DNA from: Bradyrhizobium sp. SZCCHNS1050 | Lineage (GTDB): Bacteria; Pseudomonadota; Alphaproteobacteria; Rhizobiales; Xanthobacteraceae | NCBI RefSeq assembly: GCF_032484785.1 | Contig: NZ_JAUETR010000001.1 | Coordinates: 1,364,001-1,428,000, forward strand | DNA length: 64,000 bases | Direction of reading: 5' to 3' | Shown: positions 48,891 to 59,253 of the stretch, one piece after another | Layout: every line of letters starts with the position of its first letter | Numbering within the stretch: position 1 is the first letter of the stretch | The notes under the pieces: generated by a model | Seen by the model: only the letters and a program-made list of their open reading frames with translations | Database searches by the model: none | Told to the model about the DNA's origin: nothing | Made by a program: the position numbers and the translations under genes

Positions 48891-49847
48891 GACCCACATC
48901 CGACCGTCACGCCGCCTCTCGCTCGGCTCGACGGCGGCCGACCTCACCGCCCTGCCCTGCTCCATCGCCCTCGGCCGGTTGATCAGGCTGACCAGCGTGT
49001 AGCTGATGATCAGCAGCAGAAACCACGAGCCGAGCTTGGCCGGCGACACCATGGCCCAGCCATGGGCCTGCTGCGGATAGAGCCAGACCCGGGTGAAGGT
49101 GCCGACGTTCTCCGACAGCCAGATGAACAGCGACACCAGGACCAGCCCGAGCAGCAGCGGCATCGCGCGGTGCACGCGCCAGACCTTGAAGTGGACCGTG
49201 GCCGGCGCGAACAGCAGCGCGGCCCAGCCGAACAGCACGAGCCTGACATCGAGCCCGTAATGGTCAATGAAGAAGTTGAGATAGATCGCCGCGCTCAGGC
49301 CGATCAGCCGGCGCCGTGAGGGGTGGCCGGTGAAGCGGAAGTCGAACAGCCGCCAGACGCGGCAGAGATAGCTGCCGATGCAGGAATACATGAAGCCGGA
49401 GAACAGCGGTACGCCGCCGAGCTTGATGAGGCTTGGCTCGGGATAGATCCACGAGCCGGTCGCGGTCTTGAACAGCTCCATCGCGGTGCCGACGAGGTGA
49501 TAGATCAGGATGATCTTCGCCTCCTCGAATGTCTCCAGACGCGCAGCGAGCAATGCGGCTTGGACGCCGAGCATGCAGAGGAAGAGAAAATCGTAGCGCG
49601 CGAGCGGCGCGTTCGCCGGATAGAACCGCCACTTCAGCAGCATCAGCGCCACCGCGATGCCGCCGAACAGGCAGGCCCAAGCCTGCTTCACGCCGAAGCG
49701 GAGGAATTCGTAGAGGGCTGCAGTCCAGGGCTGCTGCGCCGCCCGCGCGGCGAGACGCGCCTCGGCGGCGATGAAGGGGCGCAGCGGCGCCCAGATCGCG
49801 GCGGCGCTGTCGTGCGCTGCGGCCGATGAGAACTCGTCGTCATGCAT
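48753..49847 (-). CDS. DUF817 integral membrane protein with repeat-derived tail
   Basis: A protein of 364 residues with about eight helices. PLFSGFMYSCIGSYLCRVWRLFDFRF, YLNFFIDHYGLDVR and WLYPQQAHGWAMVSPAKLGSWFLLLIISY match the DUF817 family, whose function is unknown. The last 60 residues (from about VEPSERRRDG to NKPGHDA) are encoded by intergenic repeat sequence and are probably not ancestral. ATG 49847 is favoured; the frame also opens at a TTG at 49895. Confidence 0.85.
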   Translation of the reverse strand: MHDDEFSSAAAHDSAAAIWAPLRPFIAAEARLAARAAQQPWTAALYEFLRFGVKQAWACLFGGIAVALMLLKWRFYPANAPLARYDFLFLCMLGVQAALLAARLETFEEAKIILIYHLVGTAMELFKTATGSWIYPEPSLIKLGGVPLFSGFMYSCIGSYLCRVWRLFDFRFTGHPSRRRLIGLSAAIYLNFFIDHYGLDVRLVLFGWAALLFAPATVHFKVWRVHRAMPLLLGLVLVSLFIWLSENVGTFTRVWLYPQQAHGWAMVSPAKLGSWFLLLIISYTLVSLINRPRAMEQGRAVRSAAVEPSERRRDGRMWVEISPRHARACPACAAEAASSRRRPAHPRHCDVNDVDGRNKPGHDA

Positions 49848-49992
49848 GGGATAGGCGTCCGGTGAGGCGCCAATTCCTAGCAGCCGATCGCCCAACGCCG
49901 TCTGCGCAAAGTTCGGCCTCTTGCAGCAAGGACACGGACATTTGCGGACAAGAGGTCGTGTCGGCTAACCCGGACACCTCAGCGCCGCCCCT

Positions 49993-50063
49993 CGTCATTG
50001 CGAGCGAAGCAATCCAGAATCGTACGCGCAGCTCTGGATTGCTTCGCTTCGCTCGCAATGACG
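49993..50063. repeat. REP-like palindrome
   Basis: The arms begin CGTCATTGCGAGCGAAGCAA and end GCTTCGCTCGCAATGACG, inverted over about 26 bases with a small internal expansion in the right arm. A classic rhizobial intergenic palindrome. Confidence 0.85.
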
Positions 50064-50128
50064 GACAACCGGAGCATGCAACACGAACTACGCAGGCACC
50101 GCGTCCAGCGATGATTGGATGCGCATGC

Positions 50129-50362
50129 TCACTCCCCTTGAGACTGCAAAAAGAGCATCAGCTCTTCGTAGCCGCCCTCTACACTCTCGTCGCCGCGGAA
50201 GCGGCTGAATTCGAGATGGCCATCTTCGAACACATCGATCTCGAGCCGCTCGCCTACCAACGTCACCGACAGGCGGATCGTATCGGGGCGCGTTCGTTCA
50301 ATGAAGAAGTGAAGGCCGAGTTTGTCGAGCAGGCGCATGCTCGCGAACAGAGTCGAGGACAT
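50129..50362 (-). CDS. Small hypothetical protein (77 aa), immunity-protein-like
   Basis: Starts MSSTLFASMRLLDKLGLHFF and continues RPDTIRLSVTLVGERLEIDVF and FSRFRGDESVEGG. The pattern recalls small immunity-like proteins (Imm74-type) that I have seen in rhizobia, but this is from memory. Start 50362 follows AGAAGAGC; the longer frame begins in repeat sequence. It lies downstream of the rpoD terminator on the same strand, so it needs its own promoter. Confidence 0.65.
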   Translation of the reverse strand: MSSTLFASMRLLDKLGLHFFIERTRPDTIRLSVTLVGERLEIDVFEDGHLEFSRFRGDESVEGGYEELMLFLQSQGE

Positions 50363-50402
50363 CGGAAGCTCTTCTTTCGTGCGCTGGAACCATGAGCAGA
50401 AC

Positions 50403-50433
50403 AAACAAAAAGACGGGCCTTTCGGCCCGCCGT
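50403..50433 (-). terminator. Intrinsic terminator downstream of rpoD
   Basis: On the minus strand GGCGGGCC-GAAA-GGCCCGTC forms an 8-bp stem (one G-T pair) with a GAAA tetraloop, followed by TTTTTGTTTG. It lies about 60 bases after the rpoD stop. Confidence 0.9.
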
Positions 50434-50448
50434 TGATGTCTCGATGGA

Positions 50449-50471
50449 TTGCCGGGTCAAGCCCGGCAATG
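50449..50471. repeat. Short palindrome between rpoD and its terminator
   Basis: ATTGCCGGG and CCCGGCAAT are perfect inverted arms around TCAAG. The element looks like a shortened REP-type unit within the 3' untranslated region of rpoD. Confidence 0.7.
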
Positions 50472-50491
50472 ACGACCAATCGGTGGCCGAA

Positions 50492-52600
<2,109 letters not shown>

Positions 52601-53028
52601 TCATTGCTCCCGAAACGCGCCCGCTCCGCCCGTGGCATCGTAGCCCTTGGCATCGCGGCGCCCGCCTGCTCTACTCAAACTGTTCTCGACGCGGAAAGGG
52701 CGGCGCACTTTTAACGTCGCCACCCCCTGAAGCCCGTCGCTCGTTTCGTCCTACGCTGGTGTCGTCCCGTTTTCGGACCGGCGCGCGTTTCTTGCAAAAG
52801 CGATACCGGTTTTGCAATCGAATCCGGCGCCCGACATGCAGGCGCGGTGTCCGACAGCGAAACCAACCCATCTGCCGCAGAAAATGCCCCGGACCTCTTA
52901 AACTTCGATTAACCCTGTTTTTGCAGCCAAACCATGGATTTGGCGAGTCTTTTCGCGCGGACCTGATACCGCGCGGGCGGACCGGGCCGAAATGTGCTCA
53001 ACTGGCGACAGGGCGCCGGGCGTCCCGT
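52601..53028. other. Intergenic region between dnaG and rpoD
   Basis: No gene seen. It should contain the rpoD promoter and possibly a dnaG terminator. AT-richer segments at about 52890-52935 could hold promoter elements but no single pair of -35/-10 boxes stands out. Confidence 0.5.
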
Positions 53029-55035
53029 CTACACGTTGCGGTTGGTGCGTCCGGACAGTTCCCCGAAGCCTTCGATCAGCGCTTCGGTGCCGTCCATCTC
53101 GGCCATCCTGGCCTTCACGTCCCTCAACCAGCCCATGTTCGGCTCGCTCGGCTCCTCGCCCAGCGCCAGCTCGGCATCCTTCAATTCCCTAAGTAAGGAG
53201 TGCCATTGCCGATGCAAGGCAACCAGCTGATGCCAGGTCGCAAGAACGTCATCGCGCGCCGCGCCCGATTTGGTCGCCCACACTGCCGCCGTCGTGATCG
53301 CGCGCTCAACCCGTTGAAGAAGCTCGGAAAAGCCTGCCTTCTCCAGATCGGCCCGCATCTTCTCGGCCTGTTCGTCCGGATCCGGCGAATGGTGATGGTC
53401 GTGGGCGAAGGCGGCGATGATGGCGGCGCGGAGCTTGTGCGCCTCGGGATGGGCCAGTTCCAGCGCGGCGACCTCCTCCAGGTGGTCGTGCAGGAGCCAG
53501 GGGTGGTTGATCAGGCACTGCAGGATCAGGGCCTCCCGGCGCGAGATCGCCGAGCGCTGGCCGCGCATGATCGGGCTCATGGCGAGCTGCGGGCTGGCCG
53601 CCTGGTAGGGGCCGCGGGCCATGGCCTGGCCTGTGGATGGCGGTCCGCCGCGGCGACCGCCTCCTGTGGATAACCGCCCAGGCTGTCCGGAACCGGGACT
53701 GCGGGGAGCAAAACGCCGTCCTGATTCGGCACCGAAGCCGCGGCCAAACCCCCGGCCGCCGTCCGGGGCGAACGCCCGGTACAGCCGGTCGCCGAGATCC
53801 TGCTTGTAGTAGCGCCGTACCACCTCGTCGGCGATGCCGCCGGTGAGCTGGCCGATCCGCGCCTCCAGCGCGGCACGGCGCTCCGGGGTGTTGAAGCTGC
53901 CGCCCTCGATCTCGCGCGACCAGATCACCTCGGCGAGGGGTTTTGCGATTTTGAGCACCTCCTCGACCGCGCCGCGACCGCCGGAGCGGACGAGGTCGTC
54001 GGGATCCTGTCCCTCGGGCAAGAGCGCGAAGCGCAGGCTCTTGCCAGGCTTGAGATGCGGCAAAGCAAGGTCTGCGGCCCGATAGGCCGCCTTCTGGCCG
54101 GCGCGGTCGCCATCGAAACACAGGATCGGCTCGTCGACCATCTTCCAGATCAGCGAAAGCTGGCTCTCGGTCAGCGCGGTGCCGAGCGGCGCCACGGCGC
54201 CGGCAAAGCCGGCCGCGACCAGCGCAATGACGTCGACATAGCCCTCGACCACGATCATCGGCGCGCCGTTATGGGCGGCCTGACGGGCGCTGGCGAGATT
54301 GTAGAGGTTGTCGCCCTTGTGGAAGAGCGGCGTCTCCGGCGAGTTCAGGTATTTCGCCGGCACGTCCTTCTGCAGCGCGCGACCGCCGAAGGCGATGACG
54401 CGTCCGCGGAGATCGGTGATCGGGAACATCACGCGGTCGCGGAAGCGATCATACGGCACGGGAATGTCGTCGCCACCGACCAGCAATCCCGCCTCGACCA
54501 TGTCGGCCACCGGGATGCCCTGGGCGCCGAGATATTCCTTCAAGCCGAACCGATCCGGCGGCGCGTAGCCAAGCCGGAATTGGAGCTGCGTCTGCGGCAG
54601 GATCGCGCGATCGGCAAGATAGCCGCGGGCGCGCGCGCCATGACGGGACGCCAGCGTGTCAGAAAAGAACTTCGCCGCCAGCTCCATCACGTCGTACAGC
54701 GTCTTGCGCTGCCGCTCCTGGCGCGCCGCATCGGGCGTGACCGCGGGCAGCGCCAGGCCGGCGATTCCCGCGAGCCGCTCCACGGCTTCGGGGAAGCTGC
54801 AGCCCTCGGTCTCCATCACGAAGTCGAAGATGTTGCCGTGCTTGCCGGACGAGAAGTCGTGATAAAAACCCTTCTGGTCGTTGACGTAGAAGGACGGCGT
54901 CTTCTCCTGCTGGAACGGCGACAGCCCCTTCCACTCCCGCCCGGCCTTCTTGAGCTTCACGCGCTTGCCGACGACGTCCGAGACCGGAAGCCGGGCGCGC
55001 AGCTCATCGAGAAATTCCGGCGTGAAGCGGGCCAT
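53029..55035 (-). CDS. dnaG: DNA primase DnaG without zinc ligands
   Basis: A 668-residue primase that makes RNA primers for replication. The N-terminal zinc-binding domain is degenerate: the usual CPFH is SPFQ (about 39-42) and the later CxxC is replaced by HDFSSGKHG, as I recall for other Rhizobiales primases. The catalytic TOPRIM domain has IVVEGYVDVIALVAAG and CFDGDRAGQKAA. The C-terminal helicase-binding region ends with helical segments. Start 55035 (MARFTPEFLDELRARLP) matches the family; the frame upstream is open for 15 codons only. Confidence 0.97.
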   Translation of the reverse strand: MARFTPEFLDELRARLPVSDVVGKRVKLKKAGREWKGLSPFQQEKTPSFYVNDQKGFYHDFSSGKHGNIFDFVMETEGCSFPEAVERLAGIAGLALPAVTPDAARQERQRKTLYDVMELAAKFFSDTLASRHGARARGYLADRAILPQTQLQFRLGYAPPDRFGLKEYLGAQGIPVADMVEAGLLVGGDDIPVPYDRFRDRVMFPITDLRGRVIAFGGRALQKDVPAKYLNSPETPLFHKGDNLYNLASARQAAHNGAPMIVVEGYVDVIALVAAGFAGAVAPLGTALTESQLSLIWKMVDEPILCFDGDRAGQKAAYRAADLALPHLKPGKSLRFALLPEGQDPDDLVRSGGRGAVEEVLKIAKPLAEVIWSREIEGGSFNTPERRAALEARIGQLTGGIADEVVRRYYKQDLGDRLYRAFAPDGGRGFGRGFGAESGRRFAPRSPGSGQPGRLSTGGGRRGGPPSTGQAMARGPYQAASPQLAMSPIMRGQRSAISRREALILQCLINHPWLLHDHLEEVAALELAHPEAHKLRAAIIAAFAHDHHHSPDPDEQAEKMRADLEKAGFSELLQRVERAITTAAVWATKSGAARDDVLATWHQLVALHRQWHSLLRELKDAELALGEEPSEPNMGWLRDVKARMAEMDGTEALIEGFGELSGRTNRNV

Positions 55036-55145
55036 GAGCGGGCTGGTGGTCCTGTGGTGGTGGCCTAGGCATATAGGCACCCGTGTACGAAATGTGAACT
55101 TCCTCCGGCTTGTCCGGGCTATTCACAGGCACGGCCCTCTCCTCT

Positions 55146-55290
55146 CGTCATTCCGGGGCGCCCGCAGGGCGAGCCCGGAATCCATAACCACGACCAGTCG
55201 TGAGGCGGGACGGCCGCGCCACTGCCTGTCCTCGCACCGTTTGTGGTTATGGATTCCGGGCCCATCGCTGCGCGATGTCCCGGAATGACG
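55146..55290. repeat. REP-like palindrome, long form
   Basis: Ends CGTCATTCCGGGG and CCCGGAATGACG are inverted, and inner arms CCGGAATCCATAACCA and TGGTTATGGATTCCGG are also inverted around a central 60-base region. Typical of rhizobial dispersed palindromes; no gene. Confidence 0.85.
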
Positions 55291-55302
55291 GCGCGGAGAG
55301 AC

Positions 55303-55701
55303 TTAGGGCGCCAAAAACCGTCCCGAGGCGATGCGGGCGACCTCGTCCACGGGCCAGTTGTACACGTAGGTCCAGGCCTCGCGGGCCGCGCCGTCGGCCA
55401 GCGTCACGGCGAGGCACCGGCGCAGATATTCGGTCGGCGCGGCGAAGCCTTCGCCGCAGGCCTCGTACATGTCGAACTCGCGCAGCATCGGCTCGGGCTG
55501 GTGCAGCCGGAACAGTTCGCCATGGACGAGATCGGCCGCGTCATCGGACGGCACCAGGCCGGGATAATGCTGGATGCGGTACAGCCGGCCGCGGCAGCTT
55601 GCCTCGGCGACGAAATCGGCATTGGCCGACAACAGCCGCGCCATCGGATGGTCGAAGCCGCGCATCAGCGTGCCGTAGACGAACAGGAGATCGGTGGTCA
55701 T
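55303..55701 (-). CDS. Gamma-glutamylcyclotransferase-like (AIG2/GGCT) protein
   Basis: A 132-residue protein with the GGCT fold signature LLFVYGTLMRGFDHP (the YGTLxxG loop binding glutamyl groups) and the later ELFRLHQPEPMLREFDMYEACG, where the Glu in YEACG may be the catalytic acid. These enzymes release 5-oxoproline from gamma-glutamyl compounds; the exact substrate is unknown. It is a single gene on the minus strand, followed by the transglutaminase gene upstream. Confidence 0.88.
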   Translation of the reverse strand: MTTDLLFVYGTLMRGFDHPMARLLSANADFVAEASCRGRLYRIQHYPGLVPSDDAADLVHGELFRLHQPEPMLREFDMYEACGEGFAAPTEYLRRCLAVTLADGAAREAWTYVYNWPVDEVARIASGRFLAP

Positions 55702-55763
55702 GGCCCGTCTATAGCGGCGATCGCCGATGATGCGAAGCGGCGGCCGGCCGCGCCTTTCTCTGC

Positions 55764-56576
55764 TCAGGCGGCCGCGATCTCATCGCTGACGACGTGGAAT
55801 TTGGTCAGGGTCATCAGGCCGAACGAGGTCGACAGCGCGACGTCGGCGGCGTCCCGTCCGGTCGCCATCAGGATGCGACCGATGCGCGGCACGTTGTGGC
55901 GGGCATCGAACGTGTACCACCGGCCCGAGAGATAGACCTCGAACCAGCCCGAGAAATCCATCGGGACCGGGTCCGGCGGCACGCCGATGTCGCCGAGATA
56001 ACCGGTGCAATAGCGTGCCGGAATGCCCATGCAGCGGCAGAAGGTCAGCGCGAGGTGGGCGAAGTCGCGGCAGACGCCGGTGCGCTGCTGATAGACGTCG
56101 TGCGCCGACTTCATGGCGTGGGCGTGCTCATAGCCGAACGTGACGTGGCCGTGCACGAAGTCGCAGATCGCCTGCACGCGCGCCCATCCCGCCGGCGCGC
56201 TGCCGAACAGCGACCACGCGACCTCGGCCAGCTTGTCGGTCTCGCAATAGCGGCTCGGCATCAGATACAGCAGAAGCTCATCGGGCAGCTGCTCGATCGA
56301 CAACTGCTGGGCGCCGGGATCGATCGCGTCCGGCCGCCCGCTGTCGCGGACGATGGCGCTGCCGTGGAAGGTGACCCCGCCGGCCGGCGCCACCAGCCGT
56401 CCACAGAGATTGCCGAAGCTGTCGTTGTAGAATTTGATCGGCACCTTGGGCTCGGTCGTGATCGTCTCGGTGCCGACGATGTCGGGAAAGCGCGACGGAT
56501 GGATCGACAGCATGATCACCATCGGCGTTGCCGCCGGAGCCGCATAGGCGATCTCAAATCCAACCTTGATCAGCAT
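55764..56576 (-). CDS. Transglutaminase-like protease-fold protein
   Basis: A 270-residue protein. An N-terminal beta domain is followed by a transglutaminase core at about 140-240: RTGVCRDFAHLALTFCRCMGIPARY (catalytic Cys), WFEVYLSGRWYTFDARHN (region of the His-Asp pair). Such proteins act as peptidases or amide-bond enzymes; the substrate is unknown. The start at 56576 has GAAGGAG at good distance. It lies divergent from the N-formylglutamate amidohydrolase gene. Confidence 0.9.
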   Translation of the reverse strand: MLIKVGFEIAYAAPAATPMVIMLSIHPSRFPDIVGTETITTEPKVPIKFYNDSFGNLCGRLVAPAGGVTFHGSAIVRDSGRPDAIDPGAQQLSIEQLPDELLLYLMPSRYCETDKLAEVAWSLFGSAPAGWARVQAICDFVHGHVTFGYEHAHAMKSAHDVYQQRTGVCRDFAHLALTFCRCMGIPARYCTGYLGDIGVPPDPVPMDFSGWFEVYLSGRWYTFDARHNVPRIGRILMATGRDAADVALSTSFGLMTLTKFHVVSDEIAAA

Positions 56577-56780
56577 GAAGGCTCCTTCGCCCCGTTCGGG
56601 CGGCACGATGCGCCAGCCTCATCCAGCCCGGACCGTAGGCCCATTGCGAACTTCTGTCTTGTGAATGATCGCCAGAATCAGCATCGTTTGGGCGACCATC
56701 ATGATGTCCGCCGGCCCAATCCTCATCCGTCTGCCCAATCCGAGATCGGTCTGCCGCTTCATGAAGCAACGAGAGGCAGC

Positions 56781-57584
56781 ATGACCGTGTCCGGCACGAG
56801 CAACACTCATCGACTCCTTCAGCCAGACGAAGTTCCACCCGTGCTCGAGCGCAACGCCGATGGGGCGTCGGCCTTGTTCTTCACGTGCGATCACTATGGC
56901 CGCCTGCTGCCGCGCGCACTCGGCGATCTCGGCCTGCCCGAAAGCGAACTGGAGCGGCACATCGCCTGGGACATCGGCATCGCCGGCGTCGCGGAGGCCG
57001 TATCGCGGGCGCTCGATGCGCATCTGATCGCGCAGCGCTATTCGCGGCTGGTGATCGACTGCAACCGCTCGCCGAAGGCGCCGAACGCGATTCCGATGAT
57101 CAGCGAGCGCACCACGATCCCCGGCAATGAGGGCCTGACGCATGAGGACGCCGAGCTCCGGCGCCGCGCGATCTTCGATCCCTATCACGACCGCATCACC
57201 GAAGTGCTCGATGCGCGCAAGGCCGCGGGGCGGCCGACCATCCTCGTCTCGCTGCACAGCTTCACGCCGGTCTATGCGGGCATCGCGCGGCCCTGGCACA
57301 TTGGCACGCTGTATCAGCACGACCGTGTGCTGCCGCCGCTGCTGTTGAGGGCGCTGCGGGCCGAGCCCGATCTCGTGGTGGGCGACAATCAGCCCTATGC
57401 GGTCGGCGACGGCACCGACTACACCATCCCCGTGCATGGCGAGGCGCGCGGGCTGATCAATTCCGGCATCGAGATTCGTCAGAACGAAATCGCCGAGCCC
57501 GAGGGCCAGCAGCGCTGGGCCGAGCGGCTGATCCGCATTCTCGGCGAGATCGAGGTCGAGCTGCGCAGCAAGGGTCTCGCGTAG
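56781..57584 (+). CDS. N-formylglutamate amidohydrolase family protein
   Basis: A 267-residue zinc amidohydrolase. Hallmarks are FFTCDHYGRLLPR, HIAWDIGIAGVAEAVSRALDA, RLVIDCNRSP, and SLHSFTPVYAGIARPWHIGTLY, then DNQPYAVGDGTDYTIPVHGE. The family hydrolyses N-formyl- or related acyl-glutamate in histidine degradation; here it may act on another amide. The ATG at 56781 follows GAGAGG. It converges with the MocR gene, leaving four bases between stops. Confidence 0.9.
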   Translation: MTVSGTSNTHRLLQPDEVPPVLERNADGASALFFTCDHYGRLLPRALGDLGLPESELERHIAWDIGIAGVAEAVSRALDAHLIAQRYSRLVIDCNRSPKAPNAIPMISERTTIPGNEGLTHEDAELRRRAIFDPYHDRITEVLDARKAAGRPTILVSLHSFTPVYAGIARPWHIGTLYQHDRVLPPLLLRALRAEPDLVVGDNQPYAVGDGTDYTIPVHGEARGLINSGIEIRQNEIAEPEGQQRWAERLIRILGEIEVELRSKGLA

Positions 57585-57588
57585 CCCG

Positions 57589-58929
57589 CTACTCCGTCAT
57601 GTCGGAGGCGTCGTGATGGGCGAGCAGGCCCGCGAGCCGCCACAGCGCCGTGCGCAGATCGTCATGGCTCGGCAGGCCGAGCGCGAGCCGCACCGCGTTC
57701 GGTGAATGGCCGTGCGCCACCGCAAACGCGCTCGCCGGCGTGATCGCGATGCCGGCGCGCGCGGCCGCGGCGGTCAAGGCTTCGGCGCGCCAGCCCTCCG
57801 GCAGATGCAGCCAGACATGGTAGGAGCGCGGATCGGCCTCGATGTGATGGCCGGCGAGGCACTCGGCGACGATCGCCTGCCGCACCAGCGCATCGGCCCG
57901 CTTGCGCCTGGTGATCTCGGCCGCCGTGCCGTCGGCGAGCAGCCCCATGCCGGCGGCCAGCGCCAGCGACGTCACCGACCAGGCCCCGGTGCGCACCGTG
58001 GCGGCGAATTTTTCGCGCATGCTTCCCGGCACGTAGAGAAAACCGACCGCAATCCCCGGCGCGAGCCGCTTGGCAAGGCTGTCGACCACGACGACACGCT
58101 CCTCGGCCTGCGTCGCCAGCGAGACCTGATCGCTGAGGAAGCCGTAGACGAGGTCCTCGATGATCATCAGCTCGTGCTTGCGCACCAGACGCACGATCTC
58201 CTCGCGCCTCGCCTCGCTCATCGTCAGGCCGAGCGGATTCTGCATCACCGGCTGGATGTAGATCGCGTTGAGCGCGCTCGCGCGGTGCGCCTTGGTCAGG
58301 GCATCCGGGCGGATGCCCTCGCCGTCCATCGCGAGCGGCACCAGGGTCACGCCCAGCCGCGCCGCGATGCCCTTGATCATCGGATAGGTGACGGCCTCGA
58401 CGCCGAGCCGGCCACCGACCGGCACCAGCGCCGAGATCGCCGCAGCCAGCGACTGTCGACCACTGCCGGCGAAGACGAAGTTCTCCGCGCGCGGGCGCCA
58501 GCGCTCGCCGGCGAAGAAGGCCGCGGCGGTGCGCCCGGCCTCGGCCAGCCGCCGCTGCGTGATCGGCGCCAGCACCGGCGCCAGCTTCTCCGGCCGCTGC
58601 CATGCGGCAAGCGACTTCGCGATCAGGGCCGCCTGATCCGGCAGGGTCGGGAAATTGAACTCGAGATCGATGCGGCCATCGAACGGCTCCAGCCGCAGCG
58701 AGGGTGGTACCGGTACCGCCTCTCCCGCGACGAAGGTGCCGCGCCCGACCTCGCCCACGACCAGACCCCTGCGCAATAATTCGGCATAGACGCGCGCTGC
58801 CGTGGATGCGGCAATTCCCCGTTCATAGGCGAACTGACGCTGCGGCGGCAGCCGGTCGCCCGCCTTCAGCCTGCCGTTGGCGATGTCCTCGGCAATGTCG
58901 TCCACCAGGGTCGTATACGAAGCATTCAT
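57589..58929 (-). CDS. MocR-type regulator (GntR winged helix + aminotransferase-like domain)
   Basis: A 446-residue transcription factor. The GntR winged-helix domain (about 4-75) has DIANGRLKAGDRLPPQRQFAYE and STAARVYAELLRRGLVVGEVGRG. A fold type I aminotransferase-like domain follows from about 100, with SGRQSLAAAI, IIEDLVYGFL and the PLP Lys in VDSLAKRLAPGIAVGFLY. MocR proteins usually control a nearby gene in response to a PLP ligand. The ATG at 58929 was chosen because the sequence upstream contains direct repeats used here as the operator. The divergent DUF1127-phzF pair is the likely target. Confidence 0.9.
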   Translation of the reverse strand: MNASYTTLVDDIAEDIANGRLKAGDRLPPQRQFAYERGIAASTAARVYAELLRRGLVVGEVGRGTFVAGEAVPVPPSLRLEPFDGRIDLEFNFPTLPDQAALIAKSLAAWQRPEKLAPVLAPITQRRLAEAGRTAAAFFAGERWRPRAENFVFAGSGRQSLAAAISALVPVGGRLGVEAVTYPMIKGIAARLGVTLVPLAMDGEGIRPDALTKAHRASALNAIYIQPVMQNPLGLTMSEARREEIVRLVRKHELMIIEDLVYGFLSDQVSLATQAEERVVVVDSLAKRLAPGIAVGFLYVPGSMREKFAATVRTGAWSVTSLALAAGMGLLADGTAAEITRRKRADALVRQAIVAECLAGHHIEADPRSYHVWLHLPEGWRAEALTAAAARAGIAITPASAFAVAHGHSPNAVRLALGLPSHDDLRTALWRLAGLLAHHDASDMTE

Positions 58930-58934
58930 GCTAT

Positions 58935-58969
58935 ATTGCACCGAGAGCAATGTTTCGATTGCACCGAGA
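58935..58969. promoter_or_regulatory. Direct repeats ATTGCACCGAGA, probable MocR operator
   Basis: ATTGCACCGAGA occurs at 58935-58946 and 58958-58969, 23 bases apart (about two helical turns), between the divergent mocR-type and DUF1127-phzF genes. Direct repeats of this spacing are typical of MocR/GabR-type sites. An extra inverted pair, GCTCTTC and GAAGAGC, lies at about 58984-59012. Confidence 0.7.
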
Positions 58970-59024
58970 TATGTACTGCGCGATTGCTCTTCGAACAACG
59001 CAATTGAAGAGCGATAGGTGACTC

Positions 59025-59228
59025 ATGGCATATTCCCTGGCGCAGCGTTGGGCAACTCCGCAGGTTGCCCACGGAAAGAGCAATTTGCTCCAGGTCCCGC
59101 AACTCTGGCTGCGGCGCCTGTTCTGGCGGTCCGAACTGGCGATGCTCGATCGCGAGCAGATGCGCGACTGCGGCCTTGATCCCGTGGTCGTGCAGGAAGA
59201 GGCCAACAAGCCGTTCTGGCGCGACTGA
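59025..59228 (+). CDS. DUF1127-type small protein
   Basis: A 67-residue protein whose C-terminal half, LDREQMRDCGLDPVVVQEEANKPFWRD, matches the short DUF1127 motif (LDDRxLxDIGL...A..EA.KPFWR). Such proteins are often basic, RNA- or stress-related regulators in alphaproteobacteria. It is transcribed divergently from the MocR gene, and phzF follows 25 bases downstream. The N-terminus looks less conserved. Confidence 0.8.
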   Translation: MAYSLAQRWATPQVAHGKSNLLQVPQLWLRRLFWRSELAMLDREQMRDCGLDPVVVQEEANKPFWRD

Positions 59229-59253
59229 CGCCGACATCGAGGAGGGCACCGCA

